Of a DNA stretch of 64,000 bases, positions 46,629 through 58,227 are shown in pieces (the first letter of the stretch is position 1; the number at the start of each line of letters is the position of its first letter). The position numbers and the translations under genes are program-made. The notes beneath the pieces are model-generated. The model was not told where the DNA came from. It saw only the letters and a list, made by a program, of their open reading frames with translations, and made no database searches. The stretch is from Naasia sp. SYSU D00948 (GTDB taxonomy: Bacteria > Actinomycetota > Actinomycetes > Actinomycetales > Microbacteriaceae), in contig NZ_JAFMTA010000001.1 of the NCBI RefSeq assembly GCF_017916515.1, forward strand, positions 868,001-932,000, written 5' to 3'.

Positions 46629-47414
46629 TCAGTCTACGGTCGCCCGCTGAGCGCCTTCCCGCGGTGCGTCATCGCCCGCCGCCTGCGCAGCCGCCGCCTC
46701 GTCCTGCTCGCGCTCGTAGATGTCCCGCATCAGCCGGTACCAGATGTAGAGCGCGGCGACCGAGAACAGCACCCATTCGAGGGCGTAGAAGAGGTTGAGG
46801 AAGTTCAGCGCGACCTCGGTCTCGGGCGCGGGCGACCAGATGCTTTGGAGCGGCTCCGGTGCCTCCCGCAGGGTGACGTATCCGGCGTAGGCCGGTTCCG
46901 GGTCCTGCCACTGGTTCACGAACGACGCCGGGGACATCTCCCGTGGCAGGGGGTCGTCGCCTTCCGGCGGAGTCGGGGCCTCCGAGTGCTGGAAGCGCCC
47001 GCTGACCTCGGCCGGGAGGACGGAGGAGTCGTCGTTCCAGCGCTCCGCGGCGTCGATCGCCTCCTGCCGCTCGGGGGTCCAGCCCAGCGCGACCGCGAGC
47101 GACGCGCCCTCGTCGGTGCGGAGGTGCCCGACCGTCCAGTAGCCGGCGTCGCCGTTGTCCAGCCGGTCGCGCAGCGCGAAGAAGTCGCCCTCGACCCACT
47201 CACCGGACACGGCGACGAGCTGCCCGACCGCGCGATTCGAGGTCGGGGTGTGCGGCTCGGCGACCTCGCTGAGCGGGAGCACGGTCTCGGTCGGCCGCTC
47301 GAGGACGTCGCCGTTCTGCACGGCCCTGCTCAGCTGCCACTGCCCGAACAGGGCGAACACGACGGCGACCGCGACCGCGAGCAGCAGCAGGCCGATCGAG
47401 GTCGGCCTGCGCAT
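46629..47414 (-). CDS. SURF1-family cytochrome oxidase assembly protein
   Basis: Product of 261 residues helping assembly of the aa3-type cytochrome oxidase, possibly heme delivery. Two membrane helices flank an extracytoplasmic region: residues 8-25 (GLLLLAVAVAVVFALFGQWQ, followed by L-S-R-A, the family's Q-W-Q-x-x-R) and about 212-235 (FYALEWVLFSVAALYIWYRL). Conserved VSGEWVEGDFFALRDR and GYWTVGHLRT match SURF1. A GTG at 47459 that overlaps the glpD stop (GTGA) would add 15 residues; ATG 47414 fits the family's N-terminus better. Confidence 0.85.
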   Translation of the reverse strand: MRRPTSIGLLLLAVAVAVVFALFGQWQLSRAVQNGDVLERPTETVLPLSEVAEPHTPTSNRAVGQLVAVSGEWVEGDFFALRDRLDNGDAGYWTVGHLRTDEGASLAVALGWTPERQEAIDAAERWNDDSSVLPAEVSGRFQHSEAPTPPEGDDPLPREMSPASFVNQWQDPEPAYAGYVTLREAPEPLQSIWSPAPETEVALNFLNLFYALEWVLFSVAALYIWYRLMRDIYEREQDEAAAAQAAGDDAPREGAQRATVD

Positions 47415-47455
47415 CACCGCGAGGAGCGGCGGCGGGAAGAGGGAGCGCGCTTTTC

Positions 47456-49189
47456 TCACGCGGAGGTGGTCACGATGTCGGGCGCTTCGAGGCGGACCCG
47501 GTCGGCCGACTCGTCGTCGGGCTGCAGCTGGCTCTCGCGCTCCGCCTGGACGCGCCGGAGGTAGGTCTGGATCTCGCGCTCGGTGCGCGCCTCGTCCCAG
47601 CCGAGGACCTCGGCCATGAGGCGGGCGGCGACGGGCGCGGCGGACACCCCGCGATCCCACGCCTCGATCGAGATGCGGGTGCGGCGGGCGAGCACGTCGT
47701 CGAGGTGGAGGGCGCCCTCGTGGCTCGCGGCGTACAGGATCTCGGCCTCGATGTAGTCGTCCGCCCCGGGGATGGGCTCCCCGAGCTCGGGACGCGCCTT
47801 CAGCAGGTCGAGGATCTCGTCGGTGAGCACGCCGTACCGGTTGAGGAGATGCTCGATGCGCACCCGGTGCACCCCGAACGCGCGGGCGATCCTGCTCCGC
47901 TTGTTCCAGGCGGCCTGATACCCCTCGGCCCCGAGGAGCGGGATGTCCTGGGTGACCGACTCGGGGATGCGCCCGTCCAGTGCGGAGACGGCGGCGTCGA
48001 TCGCGTCCTTCGCCATGACGCGGTACGTCGTCCACTTGCCGCCCGCCACGACGACGAGGCCCGGCACGGAGTGGGTGACGATGTGCTCGCGGGACAGCTT
48101 GGACGTGAGCTCGGACTCGCCGGCGAGCAGGGGCCGCAGGCCCGCGTACACGCCCTCGACGTCCTCGCGCGTGAGCGGGACGGCGAGGATGCGGTTCACG
48201 TGCTCGAGCAGGTAGTCGATGTCGGCGGCCGTGGCGGCGGGGTGGGCCTTGTCCAGGTTCCAGTCGGTGTCGGTCGTGCCGATGATCCAGTGACGTCCCC
48301 ACGGGATCACGAAGAGCACGCTCTTCTCGGTGCGGAGGATGACGCCCATCTTCGACTGGAAGCGGTCGCGCGGCACGACGAGGTGTATGCCCTTGGAGGC
48401 ACGCACCTTGAACTGGCCGCGCTCGCCCACCATCGCCTGCGTCTCGTCCGTCCAGACGCCGGTCGCGTTGACGACCTGCTTCGCCCGGACGTCGAAGGTC
48501 TCGCCGCTCTCGAAGTCGTGCGCCTTCACGCCCACCACGCGCTCGCCGACCTTGAGGAAGCCGACCACCCGGACGCGGTTCGCGACGTGGGCGCCGTAGA
48601 AGGAGGCGGTGCGGGCGAGGTCGGCGACGTACCGCGCGTCGTCCACCTGGGCGTCGTAGTACGTGATGCCGCCCGTGAACGCGTCGCTGCGAAGGCTCGG
48701 GATGGCGCGCAGCATCTGCCGCTTGAAGAGGTGCCGGTGGTGGGGCACGCCCGGCGGGCGGCCGCCGCTCCAGCTGAAGATGTCGTACAGCAGCATGCCG
48801 GCGCCGATGTAGGCCCGCTCCCACACGCGGTGCGTGAGCGGGAAGAGGAAGCGGACGGGCTTCACGAGGTGCGGGGCCAGCCGCTGCAGCAGCAGGCCGC
48901 GCTCGATGAGAGCCTCGCGCACCAGCCCGAAGTCGAGCTGCTCCAGGTAGCGGATGCCGCCGTGCACGAGCTTCGACGAGCGGCTCGAGGTGCCGGACCC
49001 GAAGTCGCGCGCCTCGAGAAGCCCGACGCTGAGGCCGCGCGTGACGGCGTCGAGCGCCGCGCCCGTGCCGACGATCCCGCCGCCGATGACGAGGATGTCG
49101 ACCTCGCGCTCCTTCAGCCGGCGGATCGCCGCGGCCCGCTCCTCAGGACCGAGCTTCGACGAGATCGAGACCGAGTTGCCCTGCGCCAT
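47456..49189 (-). CDS. glpD: Aerobic glycerol-3-phosphate dehydrogenase
   Basis: FAD enzyme of 577 residues that oxidises glycerol-3-phosphate to DHAP and feeds electrons to quinone at the membrane. The N-terminal Rossmann fold is DILVIGGGIVGTGAALDAVT, then LLEARDFGSGTSSRSSKLVH with GGIRYLEQLDFGLVREAL, which is diagnostic of GlpD. It also has AKQVVNATGVWTDE and the C-terminal DUF3817-independent helical cap. Its stop overlaps a possible SURF1 GTG start. The glycerol uptake genes glpF and glpK are not in the window. Confidence 0.94.
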   Translation of the reverse strand: MAQGNSVSISSKLGPEERAAAIRRLKEREVDILVIGGGIVGTGAALDAVTRGLSVGLLEARDFGSGTSSRSSKLVHGGIRYLEQLDFGLVREALIERGLLLQRLAPHLVKPVRFLFPLTHRVWERAYIGAGMLLYDIFSWSGGRPPGVPHHRHLFKRQMLRAIPSLRSDAFTGGITYYDAQVDDARYVADLARTASFYGAHVANRVRVVGFLKVGERVVGVKAHDFESGETFDVRAKQVVNATGVWTDETQAMVGERGQFKVRASKGIHLVVPRDRFQSKMGVILRTEKSVLFVIPWGRHWIIGTTDTDWNLDKAHPAATAADIDYLLEHVNRILAVPLTREDVEGVYAGLRPLLAGESELTSKLSREHIVTHSVPGLVVVAGGKWTTYRVMAKDAIDAAVSALDGRIPESVTQDIPLLGAEGYQAAWNKRSRIARAFGVHRVRIEHLLNRYGVLTDEILDLLKARPELGEPIPGADDYIEAEILYAASHEGALHLDDVLARRTRISIEAWDRGVSAAPVAARLMAEVLGWDEARTEREIQTYLRRVQAERESQLQPDDESADRVRLEAPDIVTTSA

Positions 49190-49236
49190 GCTTCTCCTCC
49201 TCCGTCAGACCGCGTGCCCGGTCGGACCGGGACGTG

Positions 49237-50358
49237 TCACACCTGGTACGGCGCGACCACGACTTCCACCCGCTGGAACTCCTTGAGGTCCGAGTAGCCG
49301 GTGGTGGCCATCGACCTCTTCAACGCTCCGACGAGGTTCGCTGTTCCGTCGGCCACCGGCGCCGGCCCGTACAGGATCTGCTCGATCGGCGCGACCTGAC
49401 CCACCCAGACGCGGTTGCCGCGCGGGAGCTCGCCGTGGTGCGCCTCCTGGCCCCAGTGCCACCCGCCGCCGGGGGCGTCGGTGGCGCGGGCGAGCGCGCT
49501 GCCGAGCATGACGGCGTCCGCGCCGACCGCGATCGCCTTCACGATGTCGCCTGCCGTGCCGAGCCCGCCGTCCGCGATCACGTGGACGTAGCGTCCGCCG
49601 GACTCGTCGAGGTAGTCGCGCCGGGCGCCCGCCGCGTCGGCGAGCGCGGTGGCCATGGGCGCGTGGATCCCGAGGGTGGCCCGGGTCGTCGAGGCGGCCC
49701 CGCCGCCGAAGCCGACGAGGACGCCCGCCGCGCCCGTGCGCATGAGGTGGAGCGCGGCCATGTAGGTCGCGGCGCCGCCGACGATGACCGGGACGTCCAG
49801 CTCGTAGATGAACTCCTTGAGGTTCAGCGGGGTCCGGCTGCGGGAGACGTGCTCGGCGGACACAGTGGTGCCGCGGATGACGAAGAGGTCGACGCCGGCC
49901 TCGACGACGGTGCGGTGGTGCTCCTGGGTCCGCTGCGGGCTGAGGGCGCCGGCGACGGGCACGCCCGCGGCCCGGATCTCCGCGAGGCGGCTCTGGATGA
50001 GCTCCGGCTGGATGGGCGCCGAGTAGAGCCGCTGCATCGCCGTGGTGGCCTCGGCGGGGTCGAGGTCGCGGATCTCGGCGAGCTTCGAGGCGGCGTCCTC
50101 GTACCGGGTCCAGAGCCCTTCGAGGTCGAGGACGCCGAGACCTCCCAGCCGGCCGATGGCGATCGCCGTCTCGGGCGAGGCGACGGAGTCCATGGGCGCG
50201 GACAGCACGGGGATCTTGAACTGGAACGCGTCGATGGTCCACGAGGTGGACACGTCCTCCGGGTCCCGGGTCCGGCGCGACGGCACGACGGCCACGTCGT
50301 CGAACGCGTAGGCCCGCCGGGCCCGCTTGGCGCGCCCGATCTCGAAGTCCATGCTCAC
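49237..50358 (-). CDS. guaB3: GuaB3-type IMP dehydrogenase-related protein
   Basis: Product of 373 residues with an IMPDH/GMP-reductase TIM barrel and no CBS domains: FDDVAVVPSRRTRDPEDVST, FKIPVLSAPMDSVASPETAI, VPVIVGGAATYMAALHLMRT, HVIADGGLGTAGDIVKAIAV. Actinobacterial GuaB3 proteins lie next to guaB; the family's exact reaction was long uncertain. The IMPDH catalytic Cys loop (G-S-I-C-T-T) is replaced by GGGAASTTRATLG, so standard IMPDH activity is doubtful. Start is GTG 50358 or ATG 50352. An AbiEi/DUF559 gene separates it from guaB. Confidence 0.87.
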   Translation of the reverse strand: MSMDFEIGRAKRARRAYAFDDVAVVPSRRTRDPEDVSTSWTIDAFQFKIPVLSAPMDSVASPETAIAIGRLGGLGVLDLEGLWTRYEDAASKLAEIRDLDPAEATTAMQRLYSAPIQPELIQSRLAEIRAAGVPVAGALSPQRTQEHHRTVVEAGVDLFVIRGTTVSAEHVSRSRTPLNLKEFIYELDVPVIVGGAATYMAALHLMRTGAAGVLVGFGGGAASTTRATLGIHAPMATALADAAGARRDYLDESGGRYVHVIADGGLGTAGDIVKAIAVGADAVMLGSALARATDAPGGGWHWGQEAHHGELPRGNRVWVGQVAPIEQILYGPAPVADGTANLVGALKRSMATTGYSDLKEFQRVEVVVAPYQV

Positions 50359-50404
50359 CCCTCCAGCCTACCGGGGCCCCTCTGGGGGCCTCTCTGTGCC
50401 CGGC

Positions 50405-51421
50405 TCAGCAACCCGGGCCGAATCGGCTGATCCGGGCCGCAACACCGGCCCCGAGTGACCGGATCGGCCCGGGTTGCGGTGTGCGCAGAACGGACGGGAG
50501 CCCCGCCTCCGTCAGCCGCCGGTACAGAGCAGGACCGACCCACGCGACCTTCCAGTCCCACCGGGCTACCCCGTTGCCCGTCCGGCGGATGCGGTCCTCC
50601 CGGCGCTTCTCGTCGAGCAGAGCGCTCGGGTGACCCACCACCTCCGGGTCGTACTTGAGATCGCCGTCGAACTCGCCGACCAGGCGATGCGCCGGCCAGT
50701 AGAAGTCCACGCGTCCGGCGACGCCGTTCACGTCCCGGATGTCCACCTGCAGCTCGGGCGCGGGGAAGCCCAGCTCCGCGATGGCCACCCGGCTGAGCGA
50801 CTCACCCGGCGACTCGGCGCGCGGATCGGCGAACTGCAGGACCCGGCCGACGCGCCGGCTGTTCCGGACGAGGCCGGAGGCGGCGACGTACTCGGCGAGG
50901 ACGAGCGGATCGATCGTCGGCTTCGGCGCACGCGGATGGTGCCGCAGAGCCCAGTCGAGACTCGCCGTCGCCGACGCGAACGGCGCCTCCCGCATCAGGT
51001 CCAGCAGAGTGCGCCGGAGGCTCGTGAAGCGCACTCCCCCGGATTCGAGGACGTCCTCCTCGGCCACGTCCATGGCATGGCGGCGGACCCCGTTCTCGGT
51101 GCGAGTCCCCGCGGCCGGCGTGGTGAGCACGTGCACCACCTCGCCGCGCCGTCCGAGCGTCGGCATCCCCCACACCGCGGCCGCCGACTCGTGGGTCAGC
51201 ACCGGGCGGCTCCGAGAGGCGAGCGACACGGCGACGACCTGCCGCCGGTACCGCTCGTACCGGTCGAGTCCCGCCCACTCCTCGGCTGAGACGTAGGCGC
51301 CGCGGTGGACGCGGACGAGGTCGCCGCGCGCGGTCGCCGCCCGGAAGGGGCGGTCGTCGACGTCGAGCCGCGACAGCTCGGAGACGAGGGTGATGCCGTG
51401 AGCCGACGCGACTGTGTCCAC
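50405..51421 (-). CDS. AbiEi-type antitoxin domain fused to DUF559 (Vsr-like) nuclease-fold domain
   Basis: Product of 338 residues. The N-terminus is a winged-helix AbiEi-like domain (VSELSRLDVDDRPFRAATAR; LVRVHRGAYVSAEEWAGLDR; VLTHESAAAVWGMPTLGRRG). The C-terminal part (about 215-300) is DUF559-like: VAGRVDFYWPAHRLVGEFDG-DLKY, with Asp and Glu typical of PD-(D/E)xK/Vsr-fold nucleases, then DEKRREDRIRRTGNGVARWD. No toxin partner is adjacent. GTG 51421 is the likely start. The last ~24 codons read through a palindromic repeat (50408-50477), and a related repeat lies upstream, so the gene looks like an accessory insert between guaB3 and guaB. Confidence 0.8.
   Translation of the reverse strand: MDTVASAHGITLVSELSRLDVDDRPFRAATARGDLVRVHRGAYVSAEEWAGLDRYERYRRQVVAVSLASRSRPVLTHESAAAVWGMPTLGRRGEVVHVLTTPAAGTRTENGVRRHAMDVAEEDVLESGGVRFTSLRRTLLDLMREAPFASATASLDWALRHHPRAPKPTIDPLVLAEYVAASGLVRNSRRVGRVLQFADPRAESPGESLSRVAIAELGFPAPELQVDIRDVNGVAGRVDFYWPAHRLVGEFDGDLKYDPEVVGHPSALLDEKRREDRIRRTGNGVARWDWKVAWVGPALYRRLTEAGLPSVLRTPQPGPIRSLGAGVAARISRFGPGC
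50408..50477. repeat. 70-bp palindromic element, copy 1 (cluster D)
   Basis: Arms GCAACCCGGGCCGA (50408-50421) and TCGGCCCGGGTTGC (50464-50477) are exact inverse complements; an inner word CCGGGCCG lies at 50431-50438. It encodes the C-terminal tail of the AbiEi/DUF559 protein. It aligns without gaps over its 70 bp with 51524-51593, in direct orientation. Confidence 0.85.
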
Positions 51422-51523
51422 GCGGGAAGGGTCCCGGACCCGGTGCCCGCCGGCGGGGCGCACGAGGGACCACGGGGACGAACCCCAGATTCCCGCCCCT
51501 GGGGAGGACCCGCCCGCCAGGAC

Positions 51524-51593
51524 GCAACCCGGGCCGGTTCGGTCGATCTGGGCCGGCACGACGGCCCGGAAACGCCGAACCGGCCCGGGTTGT
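51524..51593. repeat. 70-bp palindromic element, copy 2 (cluster E)
   Basis: Arms AACCCGGGCCGGTTCGG (51526-51542) and its exact complement (51576-51592), with an inner pair CTGGGCCG/CGGCCCGG. A further half-copy, GCAACTCGGGCCGGTTCGG, follows at 51594-51612, ending 9 bp before the guaB stop codon. The arms differ from copy 1 at matching positions (AATCGG versus GTTCGG, with most changes mirrored), which suggests that pairing is kept by selection. Confidence 0.85.
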
Positions 51594-51621
51594 GCAACTC
51601 GGGCCGGTTCGGTGAGGCGGG

Positions 51622-54697
<3,076 letters not shown>

Positions 54698-54706
54698 GGA
54701 GGCGAC

Positions 54707-55687
54707 ATGGACTGGGGAAGCATCATCGGCAACGCGGCCGGGGAGCTGATCAGCCCGACGACCGCGGCGTACGCCCTCGCGGCGATCGGTCTCAGCGTGC
54801 ACTTCGGCTACGCCGGCCTGCTCAACTTCGGCCAGGCGGGGTTCATGGCGGTGGGCGCGTACGCCTTCGCGATCACGACCCTCGAGCTCGGCTGGCCCGT
54901 GTGGCTCGCGATCCTCGCGGCGATCGTCGCGTCCGTCGTGTTCGCCTTCGTCCTCGGCGTCCCGACGCTGCGGCTCCGAGCCGACTACCTGGCGATCGTC
55001 ACCATCGCTGCGGCCGAGATCGTGCGGTTCGTCGTGTCCACGGTGAACCTCACGGCGATCACGGGAGGCTCGCAGGGCCTCAGCGGCTTCGCCCGCGGCT
55101 TCGACGCGCTCAACCCGTTCGGCGACGCCCGGTTCGGGTTCGGCCCGTGGACGTACTCCGGCGAGCAGTGGTGGGTGCGCGTGTTCGGCTGGGGCCTCGT
55201 CCTCCTCGCGACGGTCATCGTCTTCCTGCTCATGCGCAGCCCCTGGGGCCGTGTCGTCAAGGGCATCCGCGAGGACGAGGACGCAGTGCGGAGCCTCGGC
55301 AAGAACGTCTACTCCTACAAGATGCAGGCCCTGGTCCTCGGCGGCGTCTTCGGATCGCTCGCAGGAGTCGTGTTCATCCTTCCCCGGGCCGTTCAGCCGG
55401 GGAACTACGGCACGGCGCTGACCTTCTTCATCTGGACGGCCCTGCTCCTCGGGGGCGCCGCCACGGTCTTCGGGCCGATCGTCGGCGCCATGATCTTCTG
55501 GGCGGTGCTCTCCCTCACCAACGGCGTGATCGTCGGCCTCCGGGATGCCGGCGTCCTCCCGTTCATCAGCACGACGCAGGCGGGGCAGATCCGCTTCATC
55601 CTCGTCGGCCTCGCACTCATGCTCCTCGTGGTCTTCCGACCGCAGGGCATCTTCGGCAACAAGAAGGAGCTGTCGTTCAATGTCTGA
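54707..55687 (+). CDS. livM: Branched-chain amino acid ABC permease LivM
   Basis: Product of 326 residues with about nine helices: YALAAIGLSVHFGYAGLLNF-GQAGF, the LivM hallmark, then LRLRADYLAIVTIAAAEIVR and the cytoplasmic loop GRVVKGIREDEDAVRSLGKN-VYSYK that contacts the ATPases. It pairs with LivH to form the channel for leucine, isoleucine and valine (or related amino acids). ATG 54707 has AAGGAGG 4-5 bases before. Its stop overlaps livG by 8 bp. Confidence 0.94.
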   Translation: MDWGSIIGNAAGELISPTTAAYALAAIGLSVHFGYAGLLNFGQAGFMAVGAYAFAITTLELGWPVWLAILAAIVASVVFAFVLGVPTLRLRADYLAIVTIAAAEIVRFVVSTVNLTAITGGSQGLSGFARGFDALNPFGDARFGFGPWTYSGEQWWVRVFGWGLVLLATVIVFLLMRSPWGRVVKGIREDEDAVRSLGKNVYSYKMQALVLGGVFGSLAGVVFILPRAVQPGNYGTALTFFIWTALLLGGAATVFGPIVGAMIFWAVLSLTNGVIVGLRDAGVLPFISTTQAGQIRFILVGLALMLLVVFRPQGIFGNKKELSFNV

Positions 55688-56600
55688 CACGCAGCTGGCC
55701 TCCTCCCCGCTCGTCACGGGCGAGATCCGAGCCGGTGTCCCGAAGGTGGACCCGATCCTCGTCGCCGACGGCGTCACCCGTCAGTTCGGCGGCCTGACCG
55801 CGGTCGACGTCGAGCACGTCGAGATTCCCCGCGGGGCGATCACCGCCCTCATCGGCCCGAACGGCGCCGGCAAGACGACGTTCTTCAACCTGCTGACCGG
55901 CTTCGACAAGCCGAACACCGGGACCTGGACCTTCGAGGGCTCGAACCTCGCCGGAGTGCCCGCCTTCCGGGTCGCCCGCAAGGGCATGGTCCGCACGTTC
56001 CAGCTCACGAAGTCGCTCGGCCGGCTCACCGTGCTCGAGAACATGCTGCTCGGCGCGAAGGAGCAGCCGGGCGAGAGCATGCTGCGCGCGCTCGTGCCCG
56101 CGCTCTGGCGCTCGCGGGAGTCCCAGATCCGCGAGCGGGCGGAGGAGCTGCTCGTCCGGTTCAAGCTCGACGCGAAGCGCGACGACTACGCGGCATCGCT
56201 GTCCGGCGGCCAGCGGAAGCTGCTCGAGATGGCCCGCGCGCTGATGAGCGAGCCGACCCTCGTCATGCTCGACGAGCCGATGGCGGGCGTGAACCCGGCG
56301 CTCACCCAGTCGCTGCTCGGCCACATCCTCGACCTCAAGGAGCAGGGGATGACCGTGCTCTTCGTCGAGCACGACATGCACATGGTGCGGCACATCTCCG
56401 ACTGGGTGATCGTCATGGCCGAGGGCAGGATCGTCGCCGAGGGCCCGCCCGACAGGGTCATGTCGGACCAGGCCGTCATCGACGCCTACCTCGGAGCCCA
56501 TCACGACACCGATCTCGGCAGCCTGACCGAGGCCGACCGTGCCGCGCTGCGCGCCGAGGCGGAGGCCGAGCTCGAGCCCGGCACCGAGGAGAAGCGGTGA
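55680..56600 (+). CDS. livG: Branched-chain amino acid ABC ATPase LivG
   Basis: Product of 306 residues. Walker A ALIGPNGAGKTTFFNLLTGF, Q-loop region MVRTFQLTKSLGRLTVLENM, signature ASLSGGQRKLLEMARALMSE, Walker B LVMLDEPMAGVNPALTQSLL, and the H-loop VLFVEHDMHMVRHISDWVIV. The sequence F-x-x-x-x-x-L-T-V-x-E-N and the tail IDAYLGAHH are LivG-like. A 30-residue N-terminal and an acidic 25-residue C-terminal extension are present. It overlaps livM by 8 bp and livF by 4 bp (GTGA). Confidence 0.94.
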   Translation: MSDTQLASSPLVTGEIRAGVPKVDPILVADGVTRQFGGLTAVDVEHVEIPRGAITALIGPNGAGKTTFFNLLTGFDKPNTGTWTFEGSNLAGVPAFRVARKGMVRTFQLTKSLGRLTVLENMLLGAKEQPGESMLRALVPALWRSRESQIRERAEELLVRFKLDAKRDDYAASLSGGQRKLLEMARALMSEPTLVMLDEPMAGVNPALTQSLLGHILDLKEQGMTVLFVEHDMHMVRHISDWVIVMAEGRIVAEGPPDRVMSDQAVIDAYLGAHHDTDLGSLTEADRAALRAEAEAELEPGTEEKR

Positions 56601-57379
56601 GCGCGGCGGCGGAGCCGGTGCTCCGGACGACGGATCTCGTCGCCGGCTACCTGCCGGGCGTCAACATCCTGAACGGCTGCACGGTCGAGGCCAACCAGGG
56701 CGACCTCATCGGGATCATCGGACCCAACGGCGCCGGCAAGTCGACGCTGCTCAAGGCGATCTTCGGCCAGGTGAAGATCCGCGGCGGCGGCGTCTTCCTC
56801 AAGGGCGAGGAGATCACCTCGCTGAAGGCGGACCGGCTTGTCGCCAAAGGCGTCGGCATGGTGCCCCAGAACAACAACGTCTTCCCGAGCCTCAGCATCG
56901 AGGAGAACCTCCAGATGGGGGTCTTCCAGAAACCGAAGGCGTTCGCGGAGCGCTTCGAGTTCGTCACGACGCTGTTCCCGGAGCTCCGGACGCGACGCCG
57001 CCAGCGCGCCGGCTCGCTCTCCGGCGGTGAGCGGCAGATGGTCGCGATGAGCCGTGCGCTGATGATGGACCCGTCCGTGCTGCTCCTCGACGAGCCCTCC
57101 GCGGGCCTCTCCCCGGTGCGCCAGGACGAGACGTTCCTCCGCGTCAGCGAGATCAACCGCGCCGGCGTGACGGTGCTGATGGTCGAGCAGAACGCCCGCC
57201 GGTGCCTCCAGATCTGCTCCCGCGCGTACGTCCTCGACCAGGGCAAGGACGCGTACACCGGGACCGGACGGGAGCTGCTCACCGACCCCCGCGTGATCGA
57301 GCTCTACCTCGGCACCCTCGCCGCCGACGAGGACGCCAAGCGCGCGCGGGCGGGCTCGGCCGCGCTTCCCGCGGAGTGA
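56597..57379 (+). CDS. livF: Branched-chain amino acid ABC ATPase LivF
   Basis: Product of 260 residues, the second ATPase of the liv importer. Walker A IIGPNGAGKSTLLKAIFGQV, the Q-loop in GVGMVPQNNNVFPSLSIEEN, signature GSLSGGERQMVAMSRALMMD, Walker B VLLLDEPSAGLSPVRQDETF and the switch region VLMVEQNARRCLQICSRAYV (LivF has Q-N in place of the usual H-loop His, a normal variant). GTG 56597 overlaps the livG stop. The substrate-binding lipoprotein is encoded 2 kb away on the other strand. Confidence 0.94.
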   Translation: MSAAAEPVLRTTDLVAGYLPGVNILNGCTVEANQGDLIGIIGPNGAGKSTLLKAIFGQVKIRGGGVFLKGEEITSLKADRLVAKGVGMVPQNNNVFPSLSIEENLQMGVFQKPKAFAERFEFVTTLFPELRTRRRQRAGSLSGGERQMVAMSRALMMDPSVLLLDEPSAGLSPVRQDETFLRVSEINRAGVTVLMVEQNARRCLQICSRAYVLDQGKDAYTGTGRELLTDPRVIELYLGTLAADEDAKRARAGSAALPAE

Positions 57380-58221
57380 CCGGGCGGCGGCGCGCGGCCC
57401 TCGCCGCGGCCGCCGCTGTCGCCCTGCTCTCCTCCTGCACTCCCGCGACGCCGGCGGCGCTGCCCGACGGCGTCACGGTCGAGCTCGTCCAGCTGCGCTC
57501 GGATCTCAGCGTGGGGCGGATGCAGCTGCACGTGCGGAACGCCTCGGCCGGGCCCGTCGAGCTGCTGTCGGCGCGGCTCGCGGTGCCCGCGTTCCGGGAG
57601 GAGGCAGTGTGGAAGCGGGCACCGGCGACGGTGGCGCCCGGCGCGGCCCTCAACCTGCCCGTCACGATCCCGGAGGTCAGCTGCGACGCGGCCGCCGGGG
57701 AGCCGGTGCTGACGGGCGAGGTGCGCTGGGACGGCGAGGCCCTGCCGTTCCGGGTGCGTCCGGAGGATCCCCTCGGTGCGGTGGGCAGCATCGTCGCCGC
57801 GGCCTGCGCGGCCGAGAGCACGGAGGCGGCCGTCGCGATCGAGGCGACGGGAGTGGCGGTCGAGGGGACCGGGCCCGCGTCCGTCGCGGTCCTCACGGTG
57901 GGGCTGCGCCCCACGGGCTCCGGTCGGGTCCGGCTCGTTGAGGTCCGCCCGACCGTCCTGCTCCGCGCGGAGGAGGGCGACGGCGGGTGGCCCCTGGACG
58001 TCGCGGTGCAGGAGGAGACGCCGCCCTCGGCGCTGACGCTGCCCATGGAGCCCGCGCGGTGCGACGCGCACGCCCTCGCGGACGACAAGGTGGGAACGCG
58101 CTTCCCGGTCGTCGTCGAGCTCGAGGACGGGACGATCGGCCGGTTCCCCCTCCCGCTGGCGGCCGGCGTGAAGGACGCGCTGCTGCGCTTCGTGGCCGCG
58201 CGCTGCGGCCTGTCCGGCTGA
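57376..58221 (+). CDS. Hypothetical lipoprotein
   Basis: Product of 281 residues. The N-terminus is RRRAALAAAAAVALLSSCTP, a signal peptide ending in a lipobox (L-S-S-C), so the mature protein should be anchored to the outer face of the membrane. The rest is beta-rich (VELVQLRSDLSVGRMQLHVR; AGPVELLSARLAVPAFRE) with three further Cys residues that could form disulfides. No family was recognised. GTG 57376 overlaps the livF stop (GTGA), so it is a member of the liv operon, though its role in transport is unknown. Confidence 0.75.
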   Translation: MTGRRRAALAAAAAVALLSSCTPATPAALPDGVTVELVQLRSDLSVGRMQLHVRNASAGPVELLSARLAVPAFREEAVWKRAPATVAPGAALNLPVTIPEVSCDAAAGEPVLTGEVRWDGEALPFRVRPEDPLGAVGSIVAAACAAESTEAAVAIEATGVAVEGTGPASVAVLTVGLRPTGSGRVRLVEVRPTVLLRAEEGDGGWPLDVAVQEETPPSALTLPMEPARCDAHALADDKVGTRFPVVVELEDGTIGRFPLPLAAGVKDALLRFVAARCGLSG

Positions 58222-58227
58222 CCGTCC

